Origin: Aestuariibacter salexigens DSM 15300
Lineage (GTDB): Bacteria; Pseudomonadota; Gammaproteobacteria; Enterobacterales; Alteromonadaceae
DNA length: 64,000 bases
Assembly: GCF_000429145.1 (NCBI RefSeq)
Contig: NZ_AUBH01000002.1
Span: forward strand, 62,001-126,000
Direction: 5' to 3'
Shown: positions 26,297 through 35,323 of the stretch, one piece after another
How positions within the stretch are numbered: the stretch's first letter is position 1
How the letters are laid out: every line of letters begins with the position of its first letter
Made by a program: the position numbers and the translations under genes
Notes under the pieces: model-generated
The model's database searches: none
Seen by the model: the letters and a program-made list of their open reading frames with translations, nothing else
What the model was told of the DNA's origin: nothing

Positions 26297-27877
26297 TCAG
26301 TGGCTCCCTTCAACCGCGCCTGGCATTTCCAAGTGATGGTTTATCAGATGCAGGTTGTAGAGCATTTCCGTTGCATCGAACAGCACAAAGTACGTGGTGA
26401 CCAATCCAACGATGGTTAACACAAAGGTGTAAGGTAACGCCATATAGACCATTCTACCGTATGACAGTCTAAGCAAAGGCGCAATGGCCGAGGTGAGCAG
26501 AAACAGAAACGCGGCCTGCCCATTAGGAGTCGCAACGCTGGGCAGATTGGTGCCGGTATTGATGGCCACTGCCAGCATGTCGAACTGATCCCGTGTGATG
26601 GCGCCTTTTTGCAGCGCGGTCGTCACTTCAGTAATGTAAACGGAGCCCACAAAAACATTGTCACTGACCATAGATAAAACACCGTTGGCAAGATAGAACA
26701 TGACCAGCTGCGTCTTGCCTTCATAGGTCAGCACCCAATCTATCACCGGCTGAAACAGTCCCTGGTCGATAATGACTGCGACTACGCCGAAAAAGACACA
26801 CAGCAAGGCAGTAAAGGGCAGGGCTTCTTCAAACGCTTTACCCAAGGCGTGCTCTTCAATCACGCCGCTGGCAGACGTAGCCAAAACGATGACCGACAGC
26901 CCAATCAGACCAACCGCCGCGAGGTGAAACGCGAGTCCCACGACTAACCAGACGCCAATCAACGCCTGTAAAGTCAAGCGGGCATTGTCACGTGGCGTGC
27001 GTTCAGCGTCCATATGGGAATCGTAGTCGATAAGGATTGAGCGGACAGATTTAGGCATCTGCGCGCCATAGCCAAACCAGCCGGTTTTTTCCAGTGTCAG
27101 TGCCGTTAACAGGCCGCATATAAACACCGGTAATGTCACTGGTGACATACGTAGAAAGAACTCGCCGAATCCCCAGGCGGCCTTATCGGCAATGATAAGG
27201 TTTTGCGGCTCACCCACCATCGTCATTACCCCGCCAAGGGCCGTGCCGATAGCCGAGTGCATCATCAGGTTGCGCAAAAATGCGCGAAACTTATCGAGGT
27301 CGCCATGATTCGGTGCGCTTATCTCATCATCGGCGGTATGGTCATGTTCGCTTTGAAATTCCCTGCCTGAGGCAACGCGATGATAAATGGTGTAGAAACC
27401 CAATCCCACCGCAATGATGACGGCGACAACGGTTAACGCATCCAAAAACGCTGACAACACTGCCGATGCCGCCATAAAGCACAGTGACAACACGGTTTTG
27501 TTCTTCACCTTTATGACCAGTTTGGTGAACAAAAACAGCAACAGGTCTTTCATAAAATAAATACCGGCGACCATAAACACTAACAGCAGTAATACTTCAA
27601 TGTTGGTTTCGATTTCGTGCATCATGTGTTCGGGCGAGGTCATGCCAATAAACAGTGCCTGAATAAGCAACAAACCGCCCGGTTGCAACGGGTAGCATTT
27701 CAGCGCCATGGCCAGAGTAAAGATGAATTCAGCCACTAACAGCCAGCCGGCAGCAAACGGACTGACCATAAAAATCAGTGGGTTGATGACCATAAACGTG
27801 ATGATGGTCTGTTTGTACCAGTCGGGTGCATGGCCCAGAAAGTTTTTATAGATAGAGCTGACGAGCGAGGCTTGCAT
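26297..27877 (-). CDS. nhaB: Na+/H+ antiporter NhaB
   Basis: 526 residues from ATG 27877 ([15 protein letters not shown]), which aligns with NhaB starts in E. coli and Vibrio; a GTG seven codons earlier is possible. Conserved blocks [26 protein letters not shown]-like, [26 protein letters not shown] and [17 protein letters not shown] are all present. Exchanges sodium for protons in the inner membrane, a second sodium exporter besides the Mrp operon. Divergent from fadR as in E. coli. Confidence 0.96.
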   Translation of the reverse strand: MQASLVSSIYKNFLGHAPDWYKQTIITFMVINPLIFMVSPFAAGWLLVAEFIFTLAMALKCYPLQPGGLLLIQALFIGMTSPEHMMHEIETNIEVLLLLVFMVAGIYFMKDLLLFLFTKLVIKVKNKTVLSLCFMAASAVLSAFLDALTVVAVIIAVGLGFYTIYHRVASGREFQSEHDHTADDEISAPNHGDLDKFRAFLRNLMMHSAIGTALGGVMTMVGEPQNLIIADKAAWGFGEFFLRMSPVTLPVFICGLLTALTLEKTGWFGYGAQMPKSVRSILIDYDSHMDAERTPRDNARLTLQALIGVWLVVGLAFHLAAVGLIGLSVIVLATSASGVIEEHALGKAFEEALPFTALLCVFFGVVAVIIDQGLFQPVIDWVLTYEGKTQLVMFYLANGVLSMVSDNVFVGSVYITEVTTALQKGAITRDQFDMLAVAINTGTNLPSVATPNGQAAFLFLLTSAIAPLLRLSYGRMVYMALPYTFVLTIVGLVTTYFVLFDATEMLYNLHLINHHLEMPGAVEGSH

Positions 27878-28043
27878 GGATATGTCCGAATTAAACACAG
27901 GGCGTTAGGGGATGTTGTAAGAGCTGCCGCCGCCAAATGCAAGGCAAAACTGCCGTTATTCCGGAAATTGCCGAATTAACCATCAGCATCGTCCATTTTC
28001 ATACGTGTTTCAGTATGTACATTCACAGTGACAAGTTAAATTC

Positions 28044-28060
28044 ATCTGGTACAATCAGTT
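28044..28060. promoter_or_regulatory. Candidate FadR operator upstream of fadR
   Basis: ATCTGGTACAATCAGTT matches the FadR consensus ATCTGGT-NN-GACCAGAT at 11 of 15 defined positions with a perfect left half. It is 38 bases before the fadR ATG, consistent with autoregulation, and could also affect the divergent nhaB. Confidence 0.5.
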
Positions 28061-28097
28061 GAGATTACAATAATGATAAACAATACACGGTTGCTGA

Positions 28098-28808
28098 ATG
28101 ATCTATAAAGCGCAGAGTCCCGCAGGGTTCGCCGAAGAGTACATCGTCGAATCAATCTGGAGCGGACGTTTCCCTCCAGGAACCATTCTTCCCGCTGAGC
28201 GTGAGCTATCTGAGTTAATTGGTGTGACGCGTACCACGCTGAGAGAAGTGTTACAGCGACTTGCCCGTGATGGCTGGCTGACCATTCAACATGGCAAGCC
28301 AACCCGCGTAAATAATTTCTGGGAAACCTGTGGTCTGAACATTCTGGAAACACTTGCGAGGTTGGATCAGGATGGCATTCCCGAGCTGGTCGACAACTTG
28401 TTGGCTGCGCGCACAAACGTGAGCGCCGTATTTATACGCGGTGCGATTCGAAATAACCCTGAAAAATCCAAAGAACTGCTGCAGCGCTACCGTGATGTGG
28501 AGGAGGACGGTAAAGCTTTTGCGGAGTACGATTACAGAATGCTGCACGATCTGGCGTTTGCCTCTGGTAACCCTGTCTTCGTGTTGATGATGAACGGCTT
28601 CCGTGGCCTGTATTCCAGAATAGGTGGTTACTTCTTCTCATTTGAGAAGTCCCGACAAGTGGCGAAAGATTACTACCAGGCGTTGCTCGACCTTGCCGAG
28701 AAGGGCGACTATGAAGCAGTACCGAATGTTATTCGCTCGTACGGTATCGAAAGTGGCAAGATTTGGCAGGAGATTCGTATGGACATGCCAAAGGACCTCG
28801 TTGACTGA
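28098..28808 (+). CDS. fadR: Fatty acid metabolism regulator FadR
   Basis: 236 residues, GntR family with FadR C-terminal acyl-CoA-binding domain. HTH in [36 protein letters not shown] (about 27-62), then the FadR-specific [19 protein letters not shown] and late [21 protein letters not shown]. Length equals the E. coli protein and lacks the insertion seen in Vibrio FadR. Represses beta-oxidation genes and activates unsaturated fatty acid synthesis until bound by long-chain acyl-CoA. Confidence 0.96.
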   Translation: MIYKAQSPAGFAEEYIVESIWSGRFPPGTILPAERELSELIGVTRTTLREVLQRLARDGWLTIQHGKPTRVNNFWETCGLNILETLARLDQDGIPELVDNLLAARTNVSAVFIRGAIRNNPEKSKELLQRYRDVEEDGKAFAEYDYRMLHDLAFASGNPVFVLMMNGFRGLYSRIGGYFFSFEKSRQVAKDYYQALLDLAEKGDYEAVPNVIRSYGIESGKIWQEIRMDMPKDLVD

Positions 28809-28840
28809 TTTTTATCTTCAATAAAATCAATGTGTTATAT

Positions 28841-28876
28841 AAAAAGGCGAAAAAAATTCAAATTTTTCGCCTTTTT
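28841..28876 (+). terminator. Terminator after fadR
   Basis: 14-bp perfect stem AAAAAGGCGAAAAA / TTTTTCGCCTTTTT with an 8-base loop; ends in a T-run. Symmetric A and T runs mean it could work on either strand. Confidence 0.9.
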
Positions 28877-28962
28877 AGTATGTGCTTTCTAATTGCAAAA
28901 TTTATTCTTTCTCCAGGCTAAAGATTGATACCCAATTCAGGGCACCATTAGGAGAAAATATC

Positions 28963-29322
28963 ATGACTAAGACTGAACAGTTCAAAGCTAAAGTTTCTGA
29001 AGCAGAAGAGTTTGCACGTAAGATCTGGTTGGCAGGTTTGGGTGCATACGGCAAGAGCATCGACGAAGCACAAGGTCGTTACGAGAAGTTGAGCGCTGAC
29101 GCGAGCAAAGTTTTCGAAGAGCTTGTATCTAAAGGCGAAGGTCTTGAAGCAGAAGCGAAAGGCAAGTTCAAAGCGACAACTAATGAAGTTGAAGAGCGCG
29201 TGGCGGACGTACGCAAGAAGCTGGGTCTGGACAACGATAACACTGACCAGCGCATCGACGAGCTGTCAGCGAAAATCGACGCTCTGACTGAAGCTGTTGC
29301 TAAGCTGGCTGCTAGCAAGTAA
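28963..29322 (+). CDS. Phasin family protein (PhaI-like)
   Basis: 119 residues from ATG 28963, which follows AGGAG; the frame extends upstream but without a ribosome site. Poly(hydroxyalkanoate)-granule-associated protein domain: EEFARKIWLAGLGAYGKSIDEAQ, then a helical stretch with EAKGKFKATTNEVEERVADVRKKLGL, and a coiled-coil end RIDELSAKIDALTEAVAKLAA. Binds PHA granules or acts as a stress chaperone-like protein. Codon use is biased to frequent codons (many GAA, AAA, GCA), suggesting high expression. No PHA synthase is in the window. Confidence 0.87.
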   Translation: MTKTEQFKAKVSEAEEFARKIWLAGLGAYGKSIDEAQGRYEKLSADASKVFEELVSKGEGLEAEAKGKFKATTNEVEERVADVRKKLGLDNDNTDQRIDELSAKIDALTEAVAKLAASK

Positions 29323-29332
29323 AGCATTGCTT

Positions 29333-29355
29333 AAAGCCCGGCCACGCCGGGCTTT
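29333..29355 (+). terminator. Partial terminator between the two phasin genes
   Basis: 10-bp stem AAAGCCCGGC / GCCGGGCTTT, 3-base loop, followed by only AACTA rather than a T-run. Likely a weak terminator or mRNA-stabilising hairpin. Confidence 0.55.
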
Positions 29356-29405
29356 AACTATCTCGAGTCAGGCAACGACTGTTTATAAAAGCGAGGAGAG
29401 TGAAG

Positions 29406-30044
29406 ATGAGCACAATGACAAAAGCGAATCAATTTAAGTGTGCAGGTATGGGCTCTGTCATGAAAAGTGCAGAGGCATTGACACAGCGCGCTGATGAGCT
29501 ATACCAAGGATCCAACGCTTTTATAAATGGTCTGCTGGTAAGAGGCGAAGTGGTTGAAGCACAGCTGAAAGCGCGTGTGGCAACAACCAGGGCCAACTTT
29601 ACATCCACCTTAAAGGGGACAAACATGATTGACCAAGCTTTCAACAGCTTTTTGGCTAAATTTGGATTGGTAGAAGACAAGCGCGAAAAGAAGCTCGATG
29701 AGTTGTCGACTAAAGTCGACAATTTGGTCGAGGTCGTTGCCAAACTGGCGGCGATGAAGGCTGCAGAAAAGCGTGCGCAGGCCGACAAACCGGCTGCAAC
29801 TGCGGCTAAAAAGCCTGCGGCCAAGAAGACAACGACACGTAAAGCTGCCTCAACCAAAACGGCTGCAACAACCAAAAGTGCGACGGCAGCATCAGATTCA
29901 AAGCCTGCGGCAAAGGCGACCACAACGCGTAAGCGCGCCGCCTCGGCGAGCAAGACGACAACAAAGCGTGCTTCGACAGCCAAGACAGCAACGAAAACAG
30001 CAAGCAAAGCGGCAGACAAGCCTGCTGATGACAGTAAAGAGTAA
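29406..30044 (+). CDS. Phasin with histone-H1-like tail (PhaF-like)
   Basis: 212 residues from ATG 29406, seven bases after GAGGAG (29393-29398). N-terminal about 120 residues are phasin-like and share the end motif with the preceding protein (KKLDELSTKVDNLVEVVAKLAAMK). Residues from about 125 to the end are an Ala/Lys/Thr/Arg-rich tail with AAKKPAAKK and TTTRKAAS-type repeats, as in PhaF of pseudomonads, whose tail binds DNA and helps distribute PHA granules at cell division. Internal ATG near 29625 (MIDQAFNSF) could give a shorter product. Confidence 0.85.
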   Translation: MSTMTKANQFKCAGMGSVMKSAEALTQRADELYQGSNAFINGLLVRGEVVEAQLKARVATTRANFTSTLKGTNMIDQAFNSFLAKFGLVEDKREKKLDELSTKVDNLVEVVAKLAAMKAAEKRAQADKPAATAAKKPAAKKTTTRKAASTKTAATTKSATAASDSKPAAKATTTRKRAASASKTTTKRASTAKTATKTASKAADKPADDSKE

Positions 30045-30066
30045 CGCTTTAACGATTCCCTTCCTT

Positions 30067-30091
30067 AGCCCGCGATAGCGGGCTTTTTTTT
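30067..30091 (+). terminator. Terminator after the PhaF-like gene
   Basis: 7-bp stem AGCCCGC / GCGGGCT, loop GATA, followed by eight T. Confidence 0.92.
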
Positions 30092-30122
30092 GCCTTCCTT
30101 TCACCATTGCGAAATATATCTG

Positions 30123-30150
30123 TTGACATATGAAATTTCATATATATGAT
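30123..30150 (+). promoter_or_regulatory. ars promoter with ArsR-type operator in the spacer
   Basis: TTGACA (30123-30128), a 16-base spacer and TATGAT (30145-30150) form a near-consensus sigma-70 promoter. The spacer contains the perfect palindrome ATATGAAATTTCATAT (30128-30143), where a bound ArsR dimer would block RNA polymerase. It lies 33 bases before arsR. Confidence 0.85.
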
Positions 30151-30182
30151 TTTTCGTATGTGAAGTTCTCGTTAGCAATGCC

Positions 30183-30521
30183 ATGAGCCCATTACAGCTT
30201 TTTAAGTGTCTGTCAGACGACACCAGACTCAAATCCGTTTATATCATCCAGGCACTCGAGGAAGTGTGTGTCTGCGATCTGATGACCGCATTGGATCTGG
30301 AGCAGCCTAAGGTGTCCCGCCACCTCGCAGAACTACGAAAGTGTGGGGTATTGCAGGATGAACGCAGAGGAAAATGGGTCTATTACCGGCTCCATGCCAA
30401 CCTGCCCGACTGGGCAACGGAACTTATTTCCCTGTCAGCGGCAAAAAACACACCGTATTTTTCTGAAGCTTTGGCCAAGTTGCATACCGCACAGCAGGCT
30501 TCAGACTCCCTTTGTTGTTAG
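30183..30521 (+). CDS. arsR: Arsenic-responsive repressor ArsR
   Basis: 112 residues, ArsR/SmtB winged helix. The metalloid-binding motif is present as EEVCVCDLMTAL (cysteines about 30 and 32), followed by the recognition helix QPKVSRHLAELRKCGVL. A C-terminal Cys-Cys ends the protein and may add to thiol binding. Represses the operon until As(III) binds. Short gap to arsC. Confidence 0.95.
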   Translation: MSPLQLFKCLSDDTRLKSVYIIQALEEVCVCDLMTALDLEQPKVSRHLAELRKCGVLQDERRGKWVYYRLHANLPDWATELISLSAAKNTPYFSEALAKLHTAQQASDSLCC

Positions 30522-30530
30522 GAACACTAC

Positions 30531-31001
30531 ATGAAAATTCTCTATATATGCACGCACAATCGTTGCCGCAGTATCTTGTCCGAAGCCATTACCAACCATG
30601 TCTCGCAAGGGGCAATTATTGCAAAGAGCGCGGGCAGTCAGCCGTCAGGTCAGGTTCATCCGTTATCGATTCATTATTTGCAGGAAGCAGGCATTCCCGT
30701 AGCGGGCTTGCAAAGTCAGTCCTGGGATGAATTTGAAGACTTCGCCCCCGATGTGGTTGTGACAGTGTGTGATTCTGCAGCGGGTGAAGCGTGCCCTGTG
30801 TGGTTCGGCAACACCGTCAAAGTGCATTGGGGATTGTCTGACCCTTCAAAAATTGAAGGCTCGGAGGAACAAAAGGCCGACGGATTTCGAGCATGTATCG
30901 CCGAAATTACTGAACGCGTGAATAAGCTCATGCCGCTCGCTAACCAAGCAATGACGGCACAGCAGCTTCGTGAAGCACTTGCCGCGCTAGGAGCAAAATA
31001 A
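30531..31001 (+). CDS. arsC: Arsenate reductase, low-molecular-weight phosphatase type
   Basis: 156 residues. LMW-PTP fold with active loop CTHNRCRS (the C-x5-R signature), and two more cysteines in VTVCDSAAGEACPVWFG, where Staphylococcus-type ArsC keeps its resolving cysteines. GNTVKVHWGLSDPSKIEG is typical of this class. Reduces arsenate to arsenite, probably with thioredoxin. Nine bases after arsR. Confidence 0.93.
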   Translation: MKILYICTHNRCRSILSEAITNHVSQGAIIAKSAGSQPSGQVHPLSIHYLQEAGIPVAGLQSQSWDEFEDFAPDVVVTVCDSAAGEACPVWFGNTVKVHWGLSDPSKIEGSEEQKADGFRACIAEITERVNKLMPLANQAMTAQQLREALAALGAK

Positions 31002-31004
31002 CCG

Positions 31005-31721
31005 ATGTTAAACGATCTGAGTTTACCCAATGTGGACAGTGAGCAGTTGGATACACCAACGTTAGAAAAGTGTCAGTCTGCGCCCAGTCAGCATGCCCCT
31101 CGTATTTTGCTGTTGTACGGCTCGTTGCGTGAACGCTCTTTCAGCCGACTGGTTATTGAGGAGAGCGCACGCTTGCTTGTTCAGTTTGGCGCAGAAGTAA
31201 AGATATTTAATCCTGAGGGACTGCCCCAGCCTGACAGTGGTGATGAAACGCACCCAAAAGTGCAGGAATTGCGTGAGCTAATGCAGTGGTCAGAAGGGCA
31301 GGTATGGTGTTCACCAGAGCGTCATGGCGCGATGACCGGGATCTTCAAAAGTCAGATTGACTGGGTACCGCTCAGCATCGGCAGCGTGCGTCCAACCCAG
31401 GGCAAAACCCTGGCCGTCATGCAGGTGTGTGGCGGTTCTCAATCCTTTAATGTGGTCAATCAACTGCGTGTGCTGGGCCGCTGGATGCGTATGGTGACCA
31501 TTCCAAATCAATCAAGCGTGCCTAAAGCTTTCCTTGAGTTCGATGAGTCAGGCCGAATGAAACCGTCGGCATTTTATAACCGCATCGTCGACGTGATGGA
31601 AGAATTGATGAAATTCACACTGCTGCTTCGGGATAACAAAGACTATTTCGTCGACCGATATTCTGAACGGGTGGAAACGGCCGAGCAACTTCGACAGCGT
31701 GTTAATCAGCGAGCCAGTTAG
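31005..31721 (+). CDS. arsH: ArsH NADPH-dependent FMN reductase
   Basis: 238 residues. Flavodoxin-like with [22 protein letters not shown] (FMN phosphate loop), [21 protein letters not shown] and [21 protein letters not shown], the ArsH signature. ArsH proteins oxidise trivalent organoarsenicals or act as quinone/flavin reductases. Three bases after arsC. Confidence 0.94.
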   Translation: MLNDLSLPNVDSEQLDTPTLEKCQSAPSQHAPRILLLYGSLRERSFSRLVIEESARLLVQFGAEVKIFNPEGLPQPDSGDETHPKVQELRELMQWSEGQVWCSPERHGAMTGIFKSQIDWVPLSIGSVRPTQGKTLAVMQVCGGSQSFNVVNQLRVLGRWMRMVTIPNQSSVPKAFLEFDESGRMKPSAFYNRIVDVMEELMKFTLLLRDNKDYFVDRYSERVETAEQLRQRVNQRAS

Positions 31722-31729
31722 GAGCAAAT

Positions 31730-32749
31730 ATGGGACTTTTTGAACGTTACCTGTCGGTTTGGGTAGGGTTAGCGATCATCGTTGGTATTGTATTGGGTAG
31801 TGCCATACCAGAGGTCTTCCAGCTAATCGCCGGATTTGAATATGCCCGGGTAAATTTGGTCATTGCAGTGCTGATATGGCTAATGATCTACCCCATGATG
31901 GTGCAGATTGATTTCTCTTCCATTAAAGATGTCGGCAAAAAACCCAAAGGATTGGCGCTTACGCTAATCATCAACTGGCTGATAAAGCCCTTTACCATGG
32001 CGGCGCTGGGCTGGTTATTTTTTAAAGGCCTGTTTGCCGACTGGGTTGACCCGCAAACTGCCAGTGAATATATCGCCGGTATGATCCTCCTCGGCGTGGC
32101 GCCCTGCACGGCAATGGTGTTTGTGTGGAGTCAGTTAACCAAAGGCGACCCTAATTACACGCTGGTGCAGGTGTCGATTAACGATATCATCATGATTTTT
32201 GCGTTTGCGCCCATCGCTGGGTTATTGCTTGGCGTAACAGATATCACCGTACCCTGGGATACGCTGTTTTTATCCGTAGTGTTGTATGTGGTTATCCCGC
32301 TTATTGCTGGTGCAATCACGCGCAAAAAGTTGGATAGGGGCAGTGACCATTCCCGCTTGAATCATTTCCTGGCGGGCATGAAACCCTGGTCTATTATCGG
32401 TCTGCTTGCGACCGTGGTCTTGCTATTTGGATTTCAGTCACAAACTATACTGACCAACCCGCAGGCTATTGTGCTGATCGCTATCCCGCTGTTGATCCAG
32501 ACCTATGGCATATTTGCTATCGCCTATTTAATTGCGAAAAAACTCAGGCTGACGCACAACGTGGCAGCACCTGCCTGCATGATTGGCACATCCAATTTCT
32601 TCGAACTTGCCGTGGCGGTAGCGATTTCACTATTTGGCCTGCACTCTGGTGCTGCCCTTGCCACTGTCGTTGGCGTGCTGGTTGAGGTGCCGGTCATGCT
32701 ATCGCTGGTGTGGTTTGCTAACCGCACTCGACATTGGTTTCCGGGCTGA
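31730..32749 (+). CDS. Arsenite efflux permease, ACR3 family
   Basis: 339 residues, ten membrane helices. The essential cysteine of ACR3 is present in [17 protein letters not shown], and [24 protein letters not shown] in the second loop and [19 protein letters not shown] near the end are typical. Exports As(III) using the proton-motive force. Final gene of the operon; 8 bases after arsH. Confidence 0.95.
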   Translation: MGLFERYLSVWVGLAIIVGIVLGSAIPEVFQLIAGFEYARVNLVIAVLIWLMIYPMMVQIDFSSIKDVGKKPKGLALTLIINWLIKPFTMAALGWLFFKGLFADWVDPQTASEYIAGMILLGVAPCTAMVFVWSQLTKGDPNYTLVQVSINDIIMIFAFAPIAGLLLGVTDITVPWDTLFLSVVLYVVIPLIAGAITRKKLDRGSDHSRLNHFLAGMKPWSIIGLLATVVLLFGFQSQTILTNPQAIVLIAIPLLIQTYGIFAIAYLIAKKLRLTHNVAAPACMIGTSNFFELAVAVAISLFGLHSGAALATVVGVLVEVPVMLSLVWFANRTRHWFPG

Positions 32750-32765
32750 TTTGCCTAGTGTTTAG

Positions 32766-33425
32766 TTATTGAGAAGCTCTGGCCTGCTCGATTCGTTGCG
32801 CCAGAGCTTTTGATAAGGCGTCTACCAAATGCGCATGCTTTTTATGTATTACATGATAGGTGGATTCTCGCCCCACGGTGTAATACGAAAACTCTGGGTA
32901 TTCTTGCCGCGTCAGCGCATCACTGGGCAGCAGTGCATAAGATAGCCGTCCCTGCATGAGCAGTCGCTGAACCTGGCTCATGGAATCCAAGGTAAAAAGC
33001 TCTGCCTTAATCTCTGGATAACGGGCATGGATGACATCAAGCTGGCCGTAATAGGTCGCCAGCGTTTGCTCAGGATCATTCAGCACTGAGCTGTCGCACA
33101 CCGTTTGTTGAACACAATACAGGTCAAAGTAAGCTTCAACCAAAGGCGGAGGCACGATCATGACGTTTTTAAATTGCGCAGCGGTGCTTTCAAATCGGGT
33201 CGCATCGGCGTCAATCAGTCCTTGATTAAGCATTGTCATGCCGCGTTTCGAGCCGACCGCAATCAGCTCAATATCCTGACCGATGTCGCTGTAAGCCTGT
33301 TCAATGATGGGCAAGTAGTATTCAACGATATGAGGATGATCTAAATATCCGACCAGGAAAGACTTTGACGAATTCGCCTGAACATTCCATGCAATGATAA
33401 CAAGTGTAAACAAAACAAAGCGCAT
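32766..33425 (-). CDS. Orphan periplasmic solute-binding-like protein
   Basis: 219 residues from ATG 33425, which has GAGG eight bases upstream and begins the signal peptide MRFVLFTLVIIAWNVQA; the open frame extends twelve codons further without support. Fits the type 2 periplasmic binding fold: YLPIIEQAYSDIGQDIELIAVGSKRGMTMLNQGLIDADATRF, and VEAYFDLYC, AELFTLDSMSQVQRLLMQGRLSYALLPSD. It has two cysteines likely to pair (YCVQQTVC). No transport genes are nearby. It converges on the arsenic operon. Confidence 0.75.
   Translation of the reverse strand: MRFVLFTLVIIAWNVQANSSKSFLVGYLDHPHIVEYYLPIIEQAYSDIGQDIELIAVGSKRGMTMLNQGLIDADATRFESTAAQFKNVMIVPPPLVEAYFDLYCVQQTVCDSSVLNDPEQTLATYYGQLDVIHARYPEIKAELFTLDSMSQVQRLLMQGRLSYALLPSDALTRQEYPEFSYYTVGRESTYHVIHKKHAHLVDALSKALAQRIEQARASQ
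32774..32811 (+). terminator. Terminator of the arsenic operon, inside the end of the opposing gene
   Basis: 10-bp stem AAGCTCTGGC / GCCAGAGCTT, 16-base loop, ending in TTTT on the plus strand. It lies wholly inside the last codons of the convergent solute-binding gene, so coding and terminator share bases. Confidence 0.6.
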
Positions 33426-33492
33426 AGGGCACACCTCATGCAAGCAGCCAAACCTCTGCAATTAGTGTAGACCAGTTAGTTAATGCGTGACG

Positions 33493-33530
33493 AAAAAATG
33501 AGCGGTGGCAAAGGTAATGTTGCCACCGCT
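33493..33530 (-). terminator. Terminator of the patatin gene
   Basis: 11-bp stem AGCGGTGGCAA / TTGCCACCGCT with an 8-base loop (33501-33530), and an A-run at 33493-33498 that reads as U-run on the minus strand. Ten bases after the patatin stop. Confidence 0.85.
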
Positions 33531-33540
33531 GAGTTCTTTA

Positions 33541-35028
33541 TCAGGCGCTGCGTTTTTCCACCACAGATAAACGGCCGGGATGGCCCAGTACTCTGGCCTC
33601 CCTTTCTTTCAGCGCTTTCAGGTGCTTGCGGAAGGTTGTGCTGATGGCAATATTGCGCTTGATAGTATTGATGTGCGGCCAGGTGGCACGCTCACCGCTT
33701 TCAATCAAATCGGTAATGGTTGCTAATGTCGGATTAGAGAGAATACGGCTGATGTTGCCAAGGTTTCGATCCGGCAGGATATTTACATCGCCCACGTATT
33801 GCTGTTCGATGACCGAGCGTACCTTATGTAAAGCAAGCTTCGCAGCTTTGTTTGAGGTCAGGTTTTCCATCACATCAAAGGCAAATACGCTGTTCATTTT
33901 GGCCAGGTTAGCCAGGTGACGCATGGTTTTTGAACCAATACTGTCGCTGTGCTTTCGCTCTCTGGACAAGAAGGGTACAGCGATAGGGTTAGTCTGACTA
34001 ACGATACTGTGGTTAACACCGTACAAGCGCGCCAGACGGCTAAACGGCATATCCGCCATCAGTGAACCATCGGCAAATCGTCGGTTGGGAATGTAGGGCA
34101 GAATATCACCGTTAGCAGCTTTGGCTTTAAGCTGCACCGGGTCGAAAATTACCGGTACTGCGCAGGACGCACGCACCGCCTGGGTAATAATGGCATTGGG
34201 CGATGTTTTGGCGTTGAGCAAACGGGAATATTGGTGCAAATCGGCCGGTGAAACGGTGACCGTGATGTGCTTACCGGTTTTCTGAAACGCCTCTTCAAAG
34301 GTCATTAAATCAAACAGTTCAATCAGCGCGTTTTCAAGGTTGCGACTGTTAAGTAAACCGCGCTTGCTAATGCCACGCCACAGTCGCCAGGAGTGGAATT
34401 TTTCATATATGAACTCTGGGTTCACGCATTCAAGCAGTTCATCATGGGTGCGGGTGCCGACCATAGCCGCAATGATGGAGCCTGCGCTGGCACCAGAAAT
34501 GACGCCTGGCAGCAAATCGTGCTCATTTAATGATTTCACTACGCCACAGTGGAAGAAGCCGAGGCCTGCACCACCGCTTAACATCAGACAGCTGCGTCCA
34601 AAGGCGTGTGCAGTCTCTTCAAAAAAGTGCAGCTTCTCGTAAAAGTCGACTTCGTTCTCATCGGCTTCGTAGATAAAGTCTAGCGCCTCGCACACTTGTG
34701 CAATAAATTCTTCAATCAGCAGCTTGGTGCCGAGCTTGGCCTGATGGTTGAGTGCCGGGTTAGCAATGTTGCCAAGGTTACCATGGATCCCCTCATGCAG
34801 AATGGACATCAGTCCAATGGCGTCGCCACGGCTTTTGGCCAGCTTCATGCGCTGTACCCGTTTACGGATCAGACGGTAGTCGTACTCGCGGCACGCTTCT
34901 TTGGCTTTCCACTCGACGGCACCGGACAGTTCATCATGTTCGGCCGCTGCCTCGGTGTATTCGTCGTAGTTTGACGCGTGCTCCATCACTTTTTCGAGCT
35001 CGGATAACCGGCTGGTCAGTAGTGGCAT
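33541..35028 (-). CDS. Patatin-like phospholipase with DUF3336 (TGL3-like lipase)
   Basis: 495 residues. An N-terminal helical DUF3336 region (about 10-140) precedes a patatin domain with oxyanion loop GGAGLG (about 152-157), nucleophile GASAGS (Ser about 181) and the Asp of the catalytic dyad in RRFADGSLMADMP. This domain order is that of eukaryotic-type triacylglycerol lipases and their bacterial relatives. No signal peptide, so it acts inside the cell, perhaps on membrane lipids or storage lipids made by the nearby WS/DGAT. Confidence 0.92.
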   Translation of the reverse strand: MPLLTSRLSELEKVMEHASNYDEYTEAAAEHDELSGAVEWKAKEACREYDYRLIRKRVQRMKLAKSRGDAIGLMSILHEGIHGNLGNIANPALNHQAKLGTKLLIEEFIAQVCEALDFIYEADENEVDFYEKLHFFEETAHAFGRSCLMLSGGAGLGFFHCGVVKSLNEHDLLPGVISGASAGSIIAAMVGTRTHDELLECVNPEFIYEKFHSWRLWRGISKRGLLNSRNLENALIELFDLMTFEEAFQKTGKHITVTVSPADLHQYSRLLNAKTSPNAIITQAVRASCAVPVIFDPVQLKAKAANGDILPYIPNRRFADGSLMADMPFSRLARLYGVNHSIVSQTNPIAVPFLSRERKHSDSIGSKTMRHLANLAKMNSVFAFDVMENLTSNKAAKLALHKVRSVIEQQYVGDVNILPDRNLGNISRILSNPTLATITDLIESGERATWPHINTIKRNIAISTTFRKHLKALKEREARVLGHPGRLSVVEKRSA

Positions 35029-35323
35029 GGTAAGACCCTCATAGACTGCTTAGTATGGAATCTAATGCTAAAAATTAGAAAGCGCTACCAAATAACATAC
35101 ATTTTACATTTAGAACACTGACGCATAGGTATAAGTTCACTGAATGATGGAGATTTATGCAGTATCGCGTATTTTTTAGACGTATTGGCGCCACGATCGC
35201 CACTTTATCGCCGATCAGCAAACATTAGTGATTGACCATTGCGCAGGCAATCGATAGCCTTTCTGTGGGGCGATTGGGCCCCAGCCACAACTTCAAATAA
35301 TCTTAAGGCGCAGTGCTTCCTGT
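35029..35323. other. Divergent intergenic region with an inverted repeat and a possible 23-codon ORF
   Basis: 295 bases between the divergent patatin and DUF445 genes. It holds an AT-rich inverted repeat TCTAAT-N7-ATTAGA (35061-35079), a candidate operator. A short ATG frame at 35157-35228 encodes 23 residues (MQYRVFFRRIGATIA...) with GGAG four bases before the ATG; coding status is unproven. The DUF445 ATG at 35324 has no convincing ribosome site. Confidence 0.4.

Noticed and set aside
29429-30019. Long open frame of 196 codons on the minus strand opposite the PhaF-like gene
   Set aside because: It is the mirror of the Ala/Lys/Thr repeats, has a low-complexity translation and no family features.
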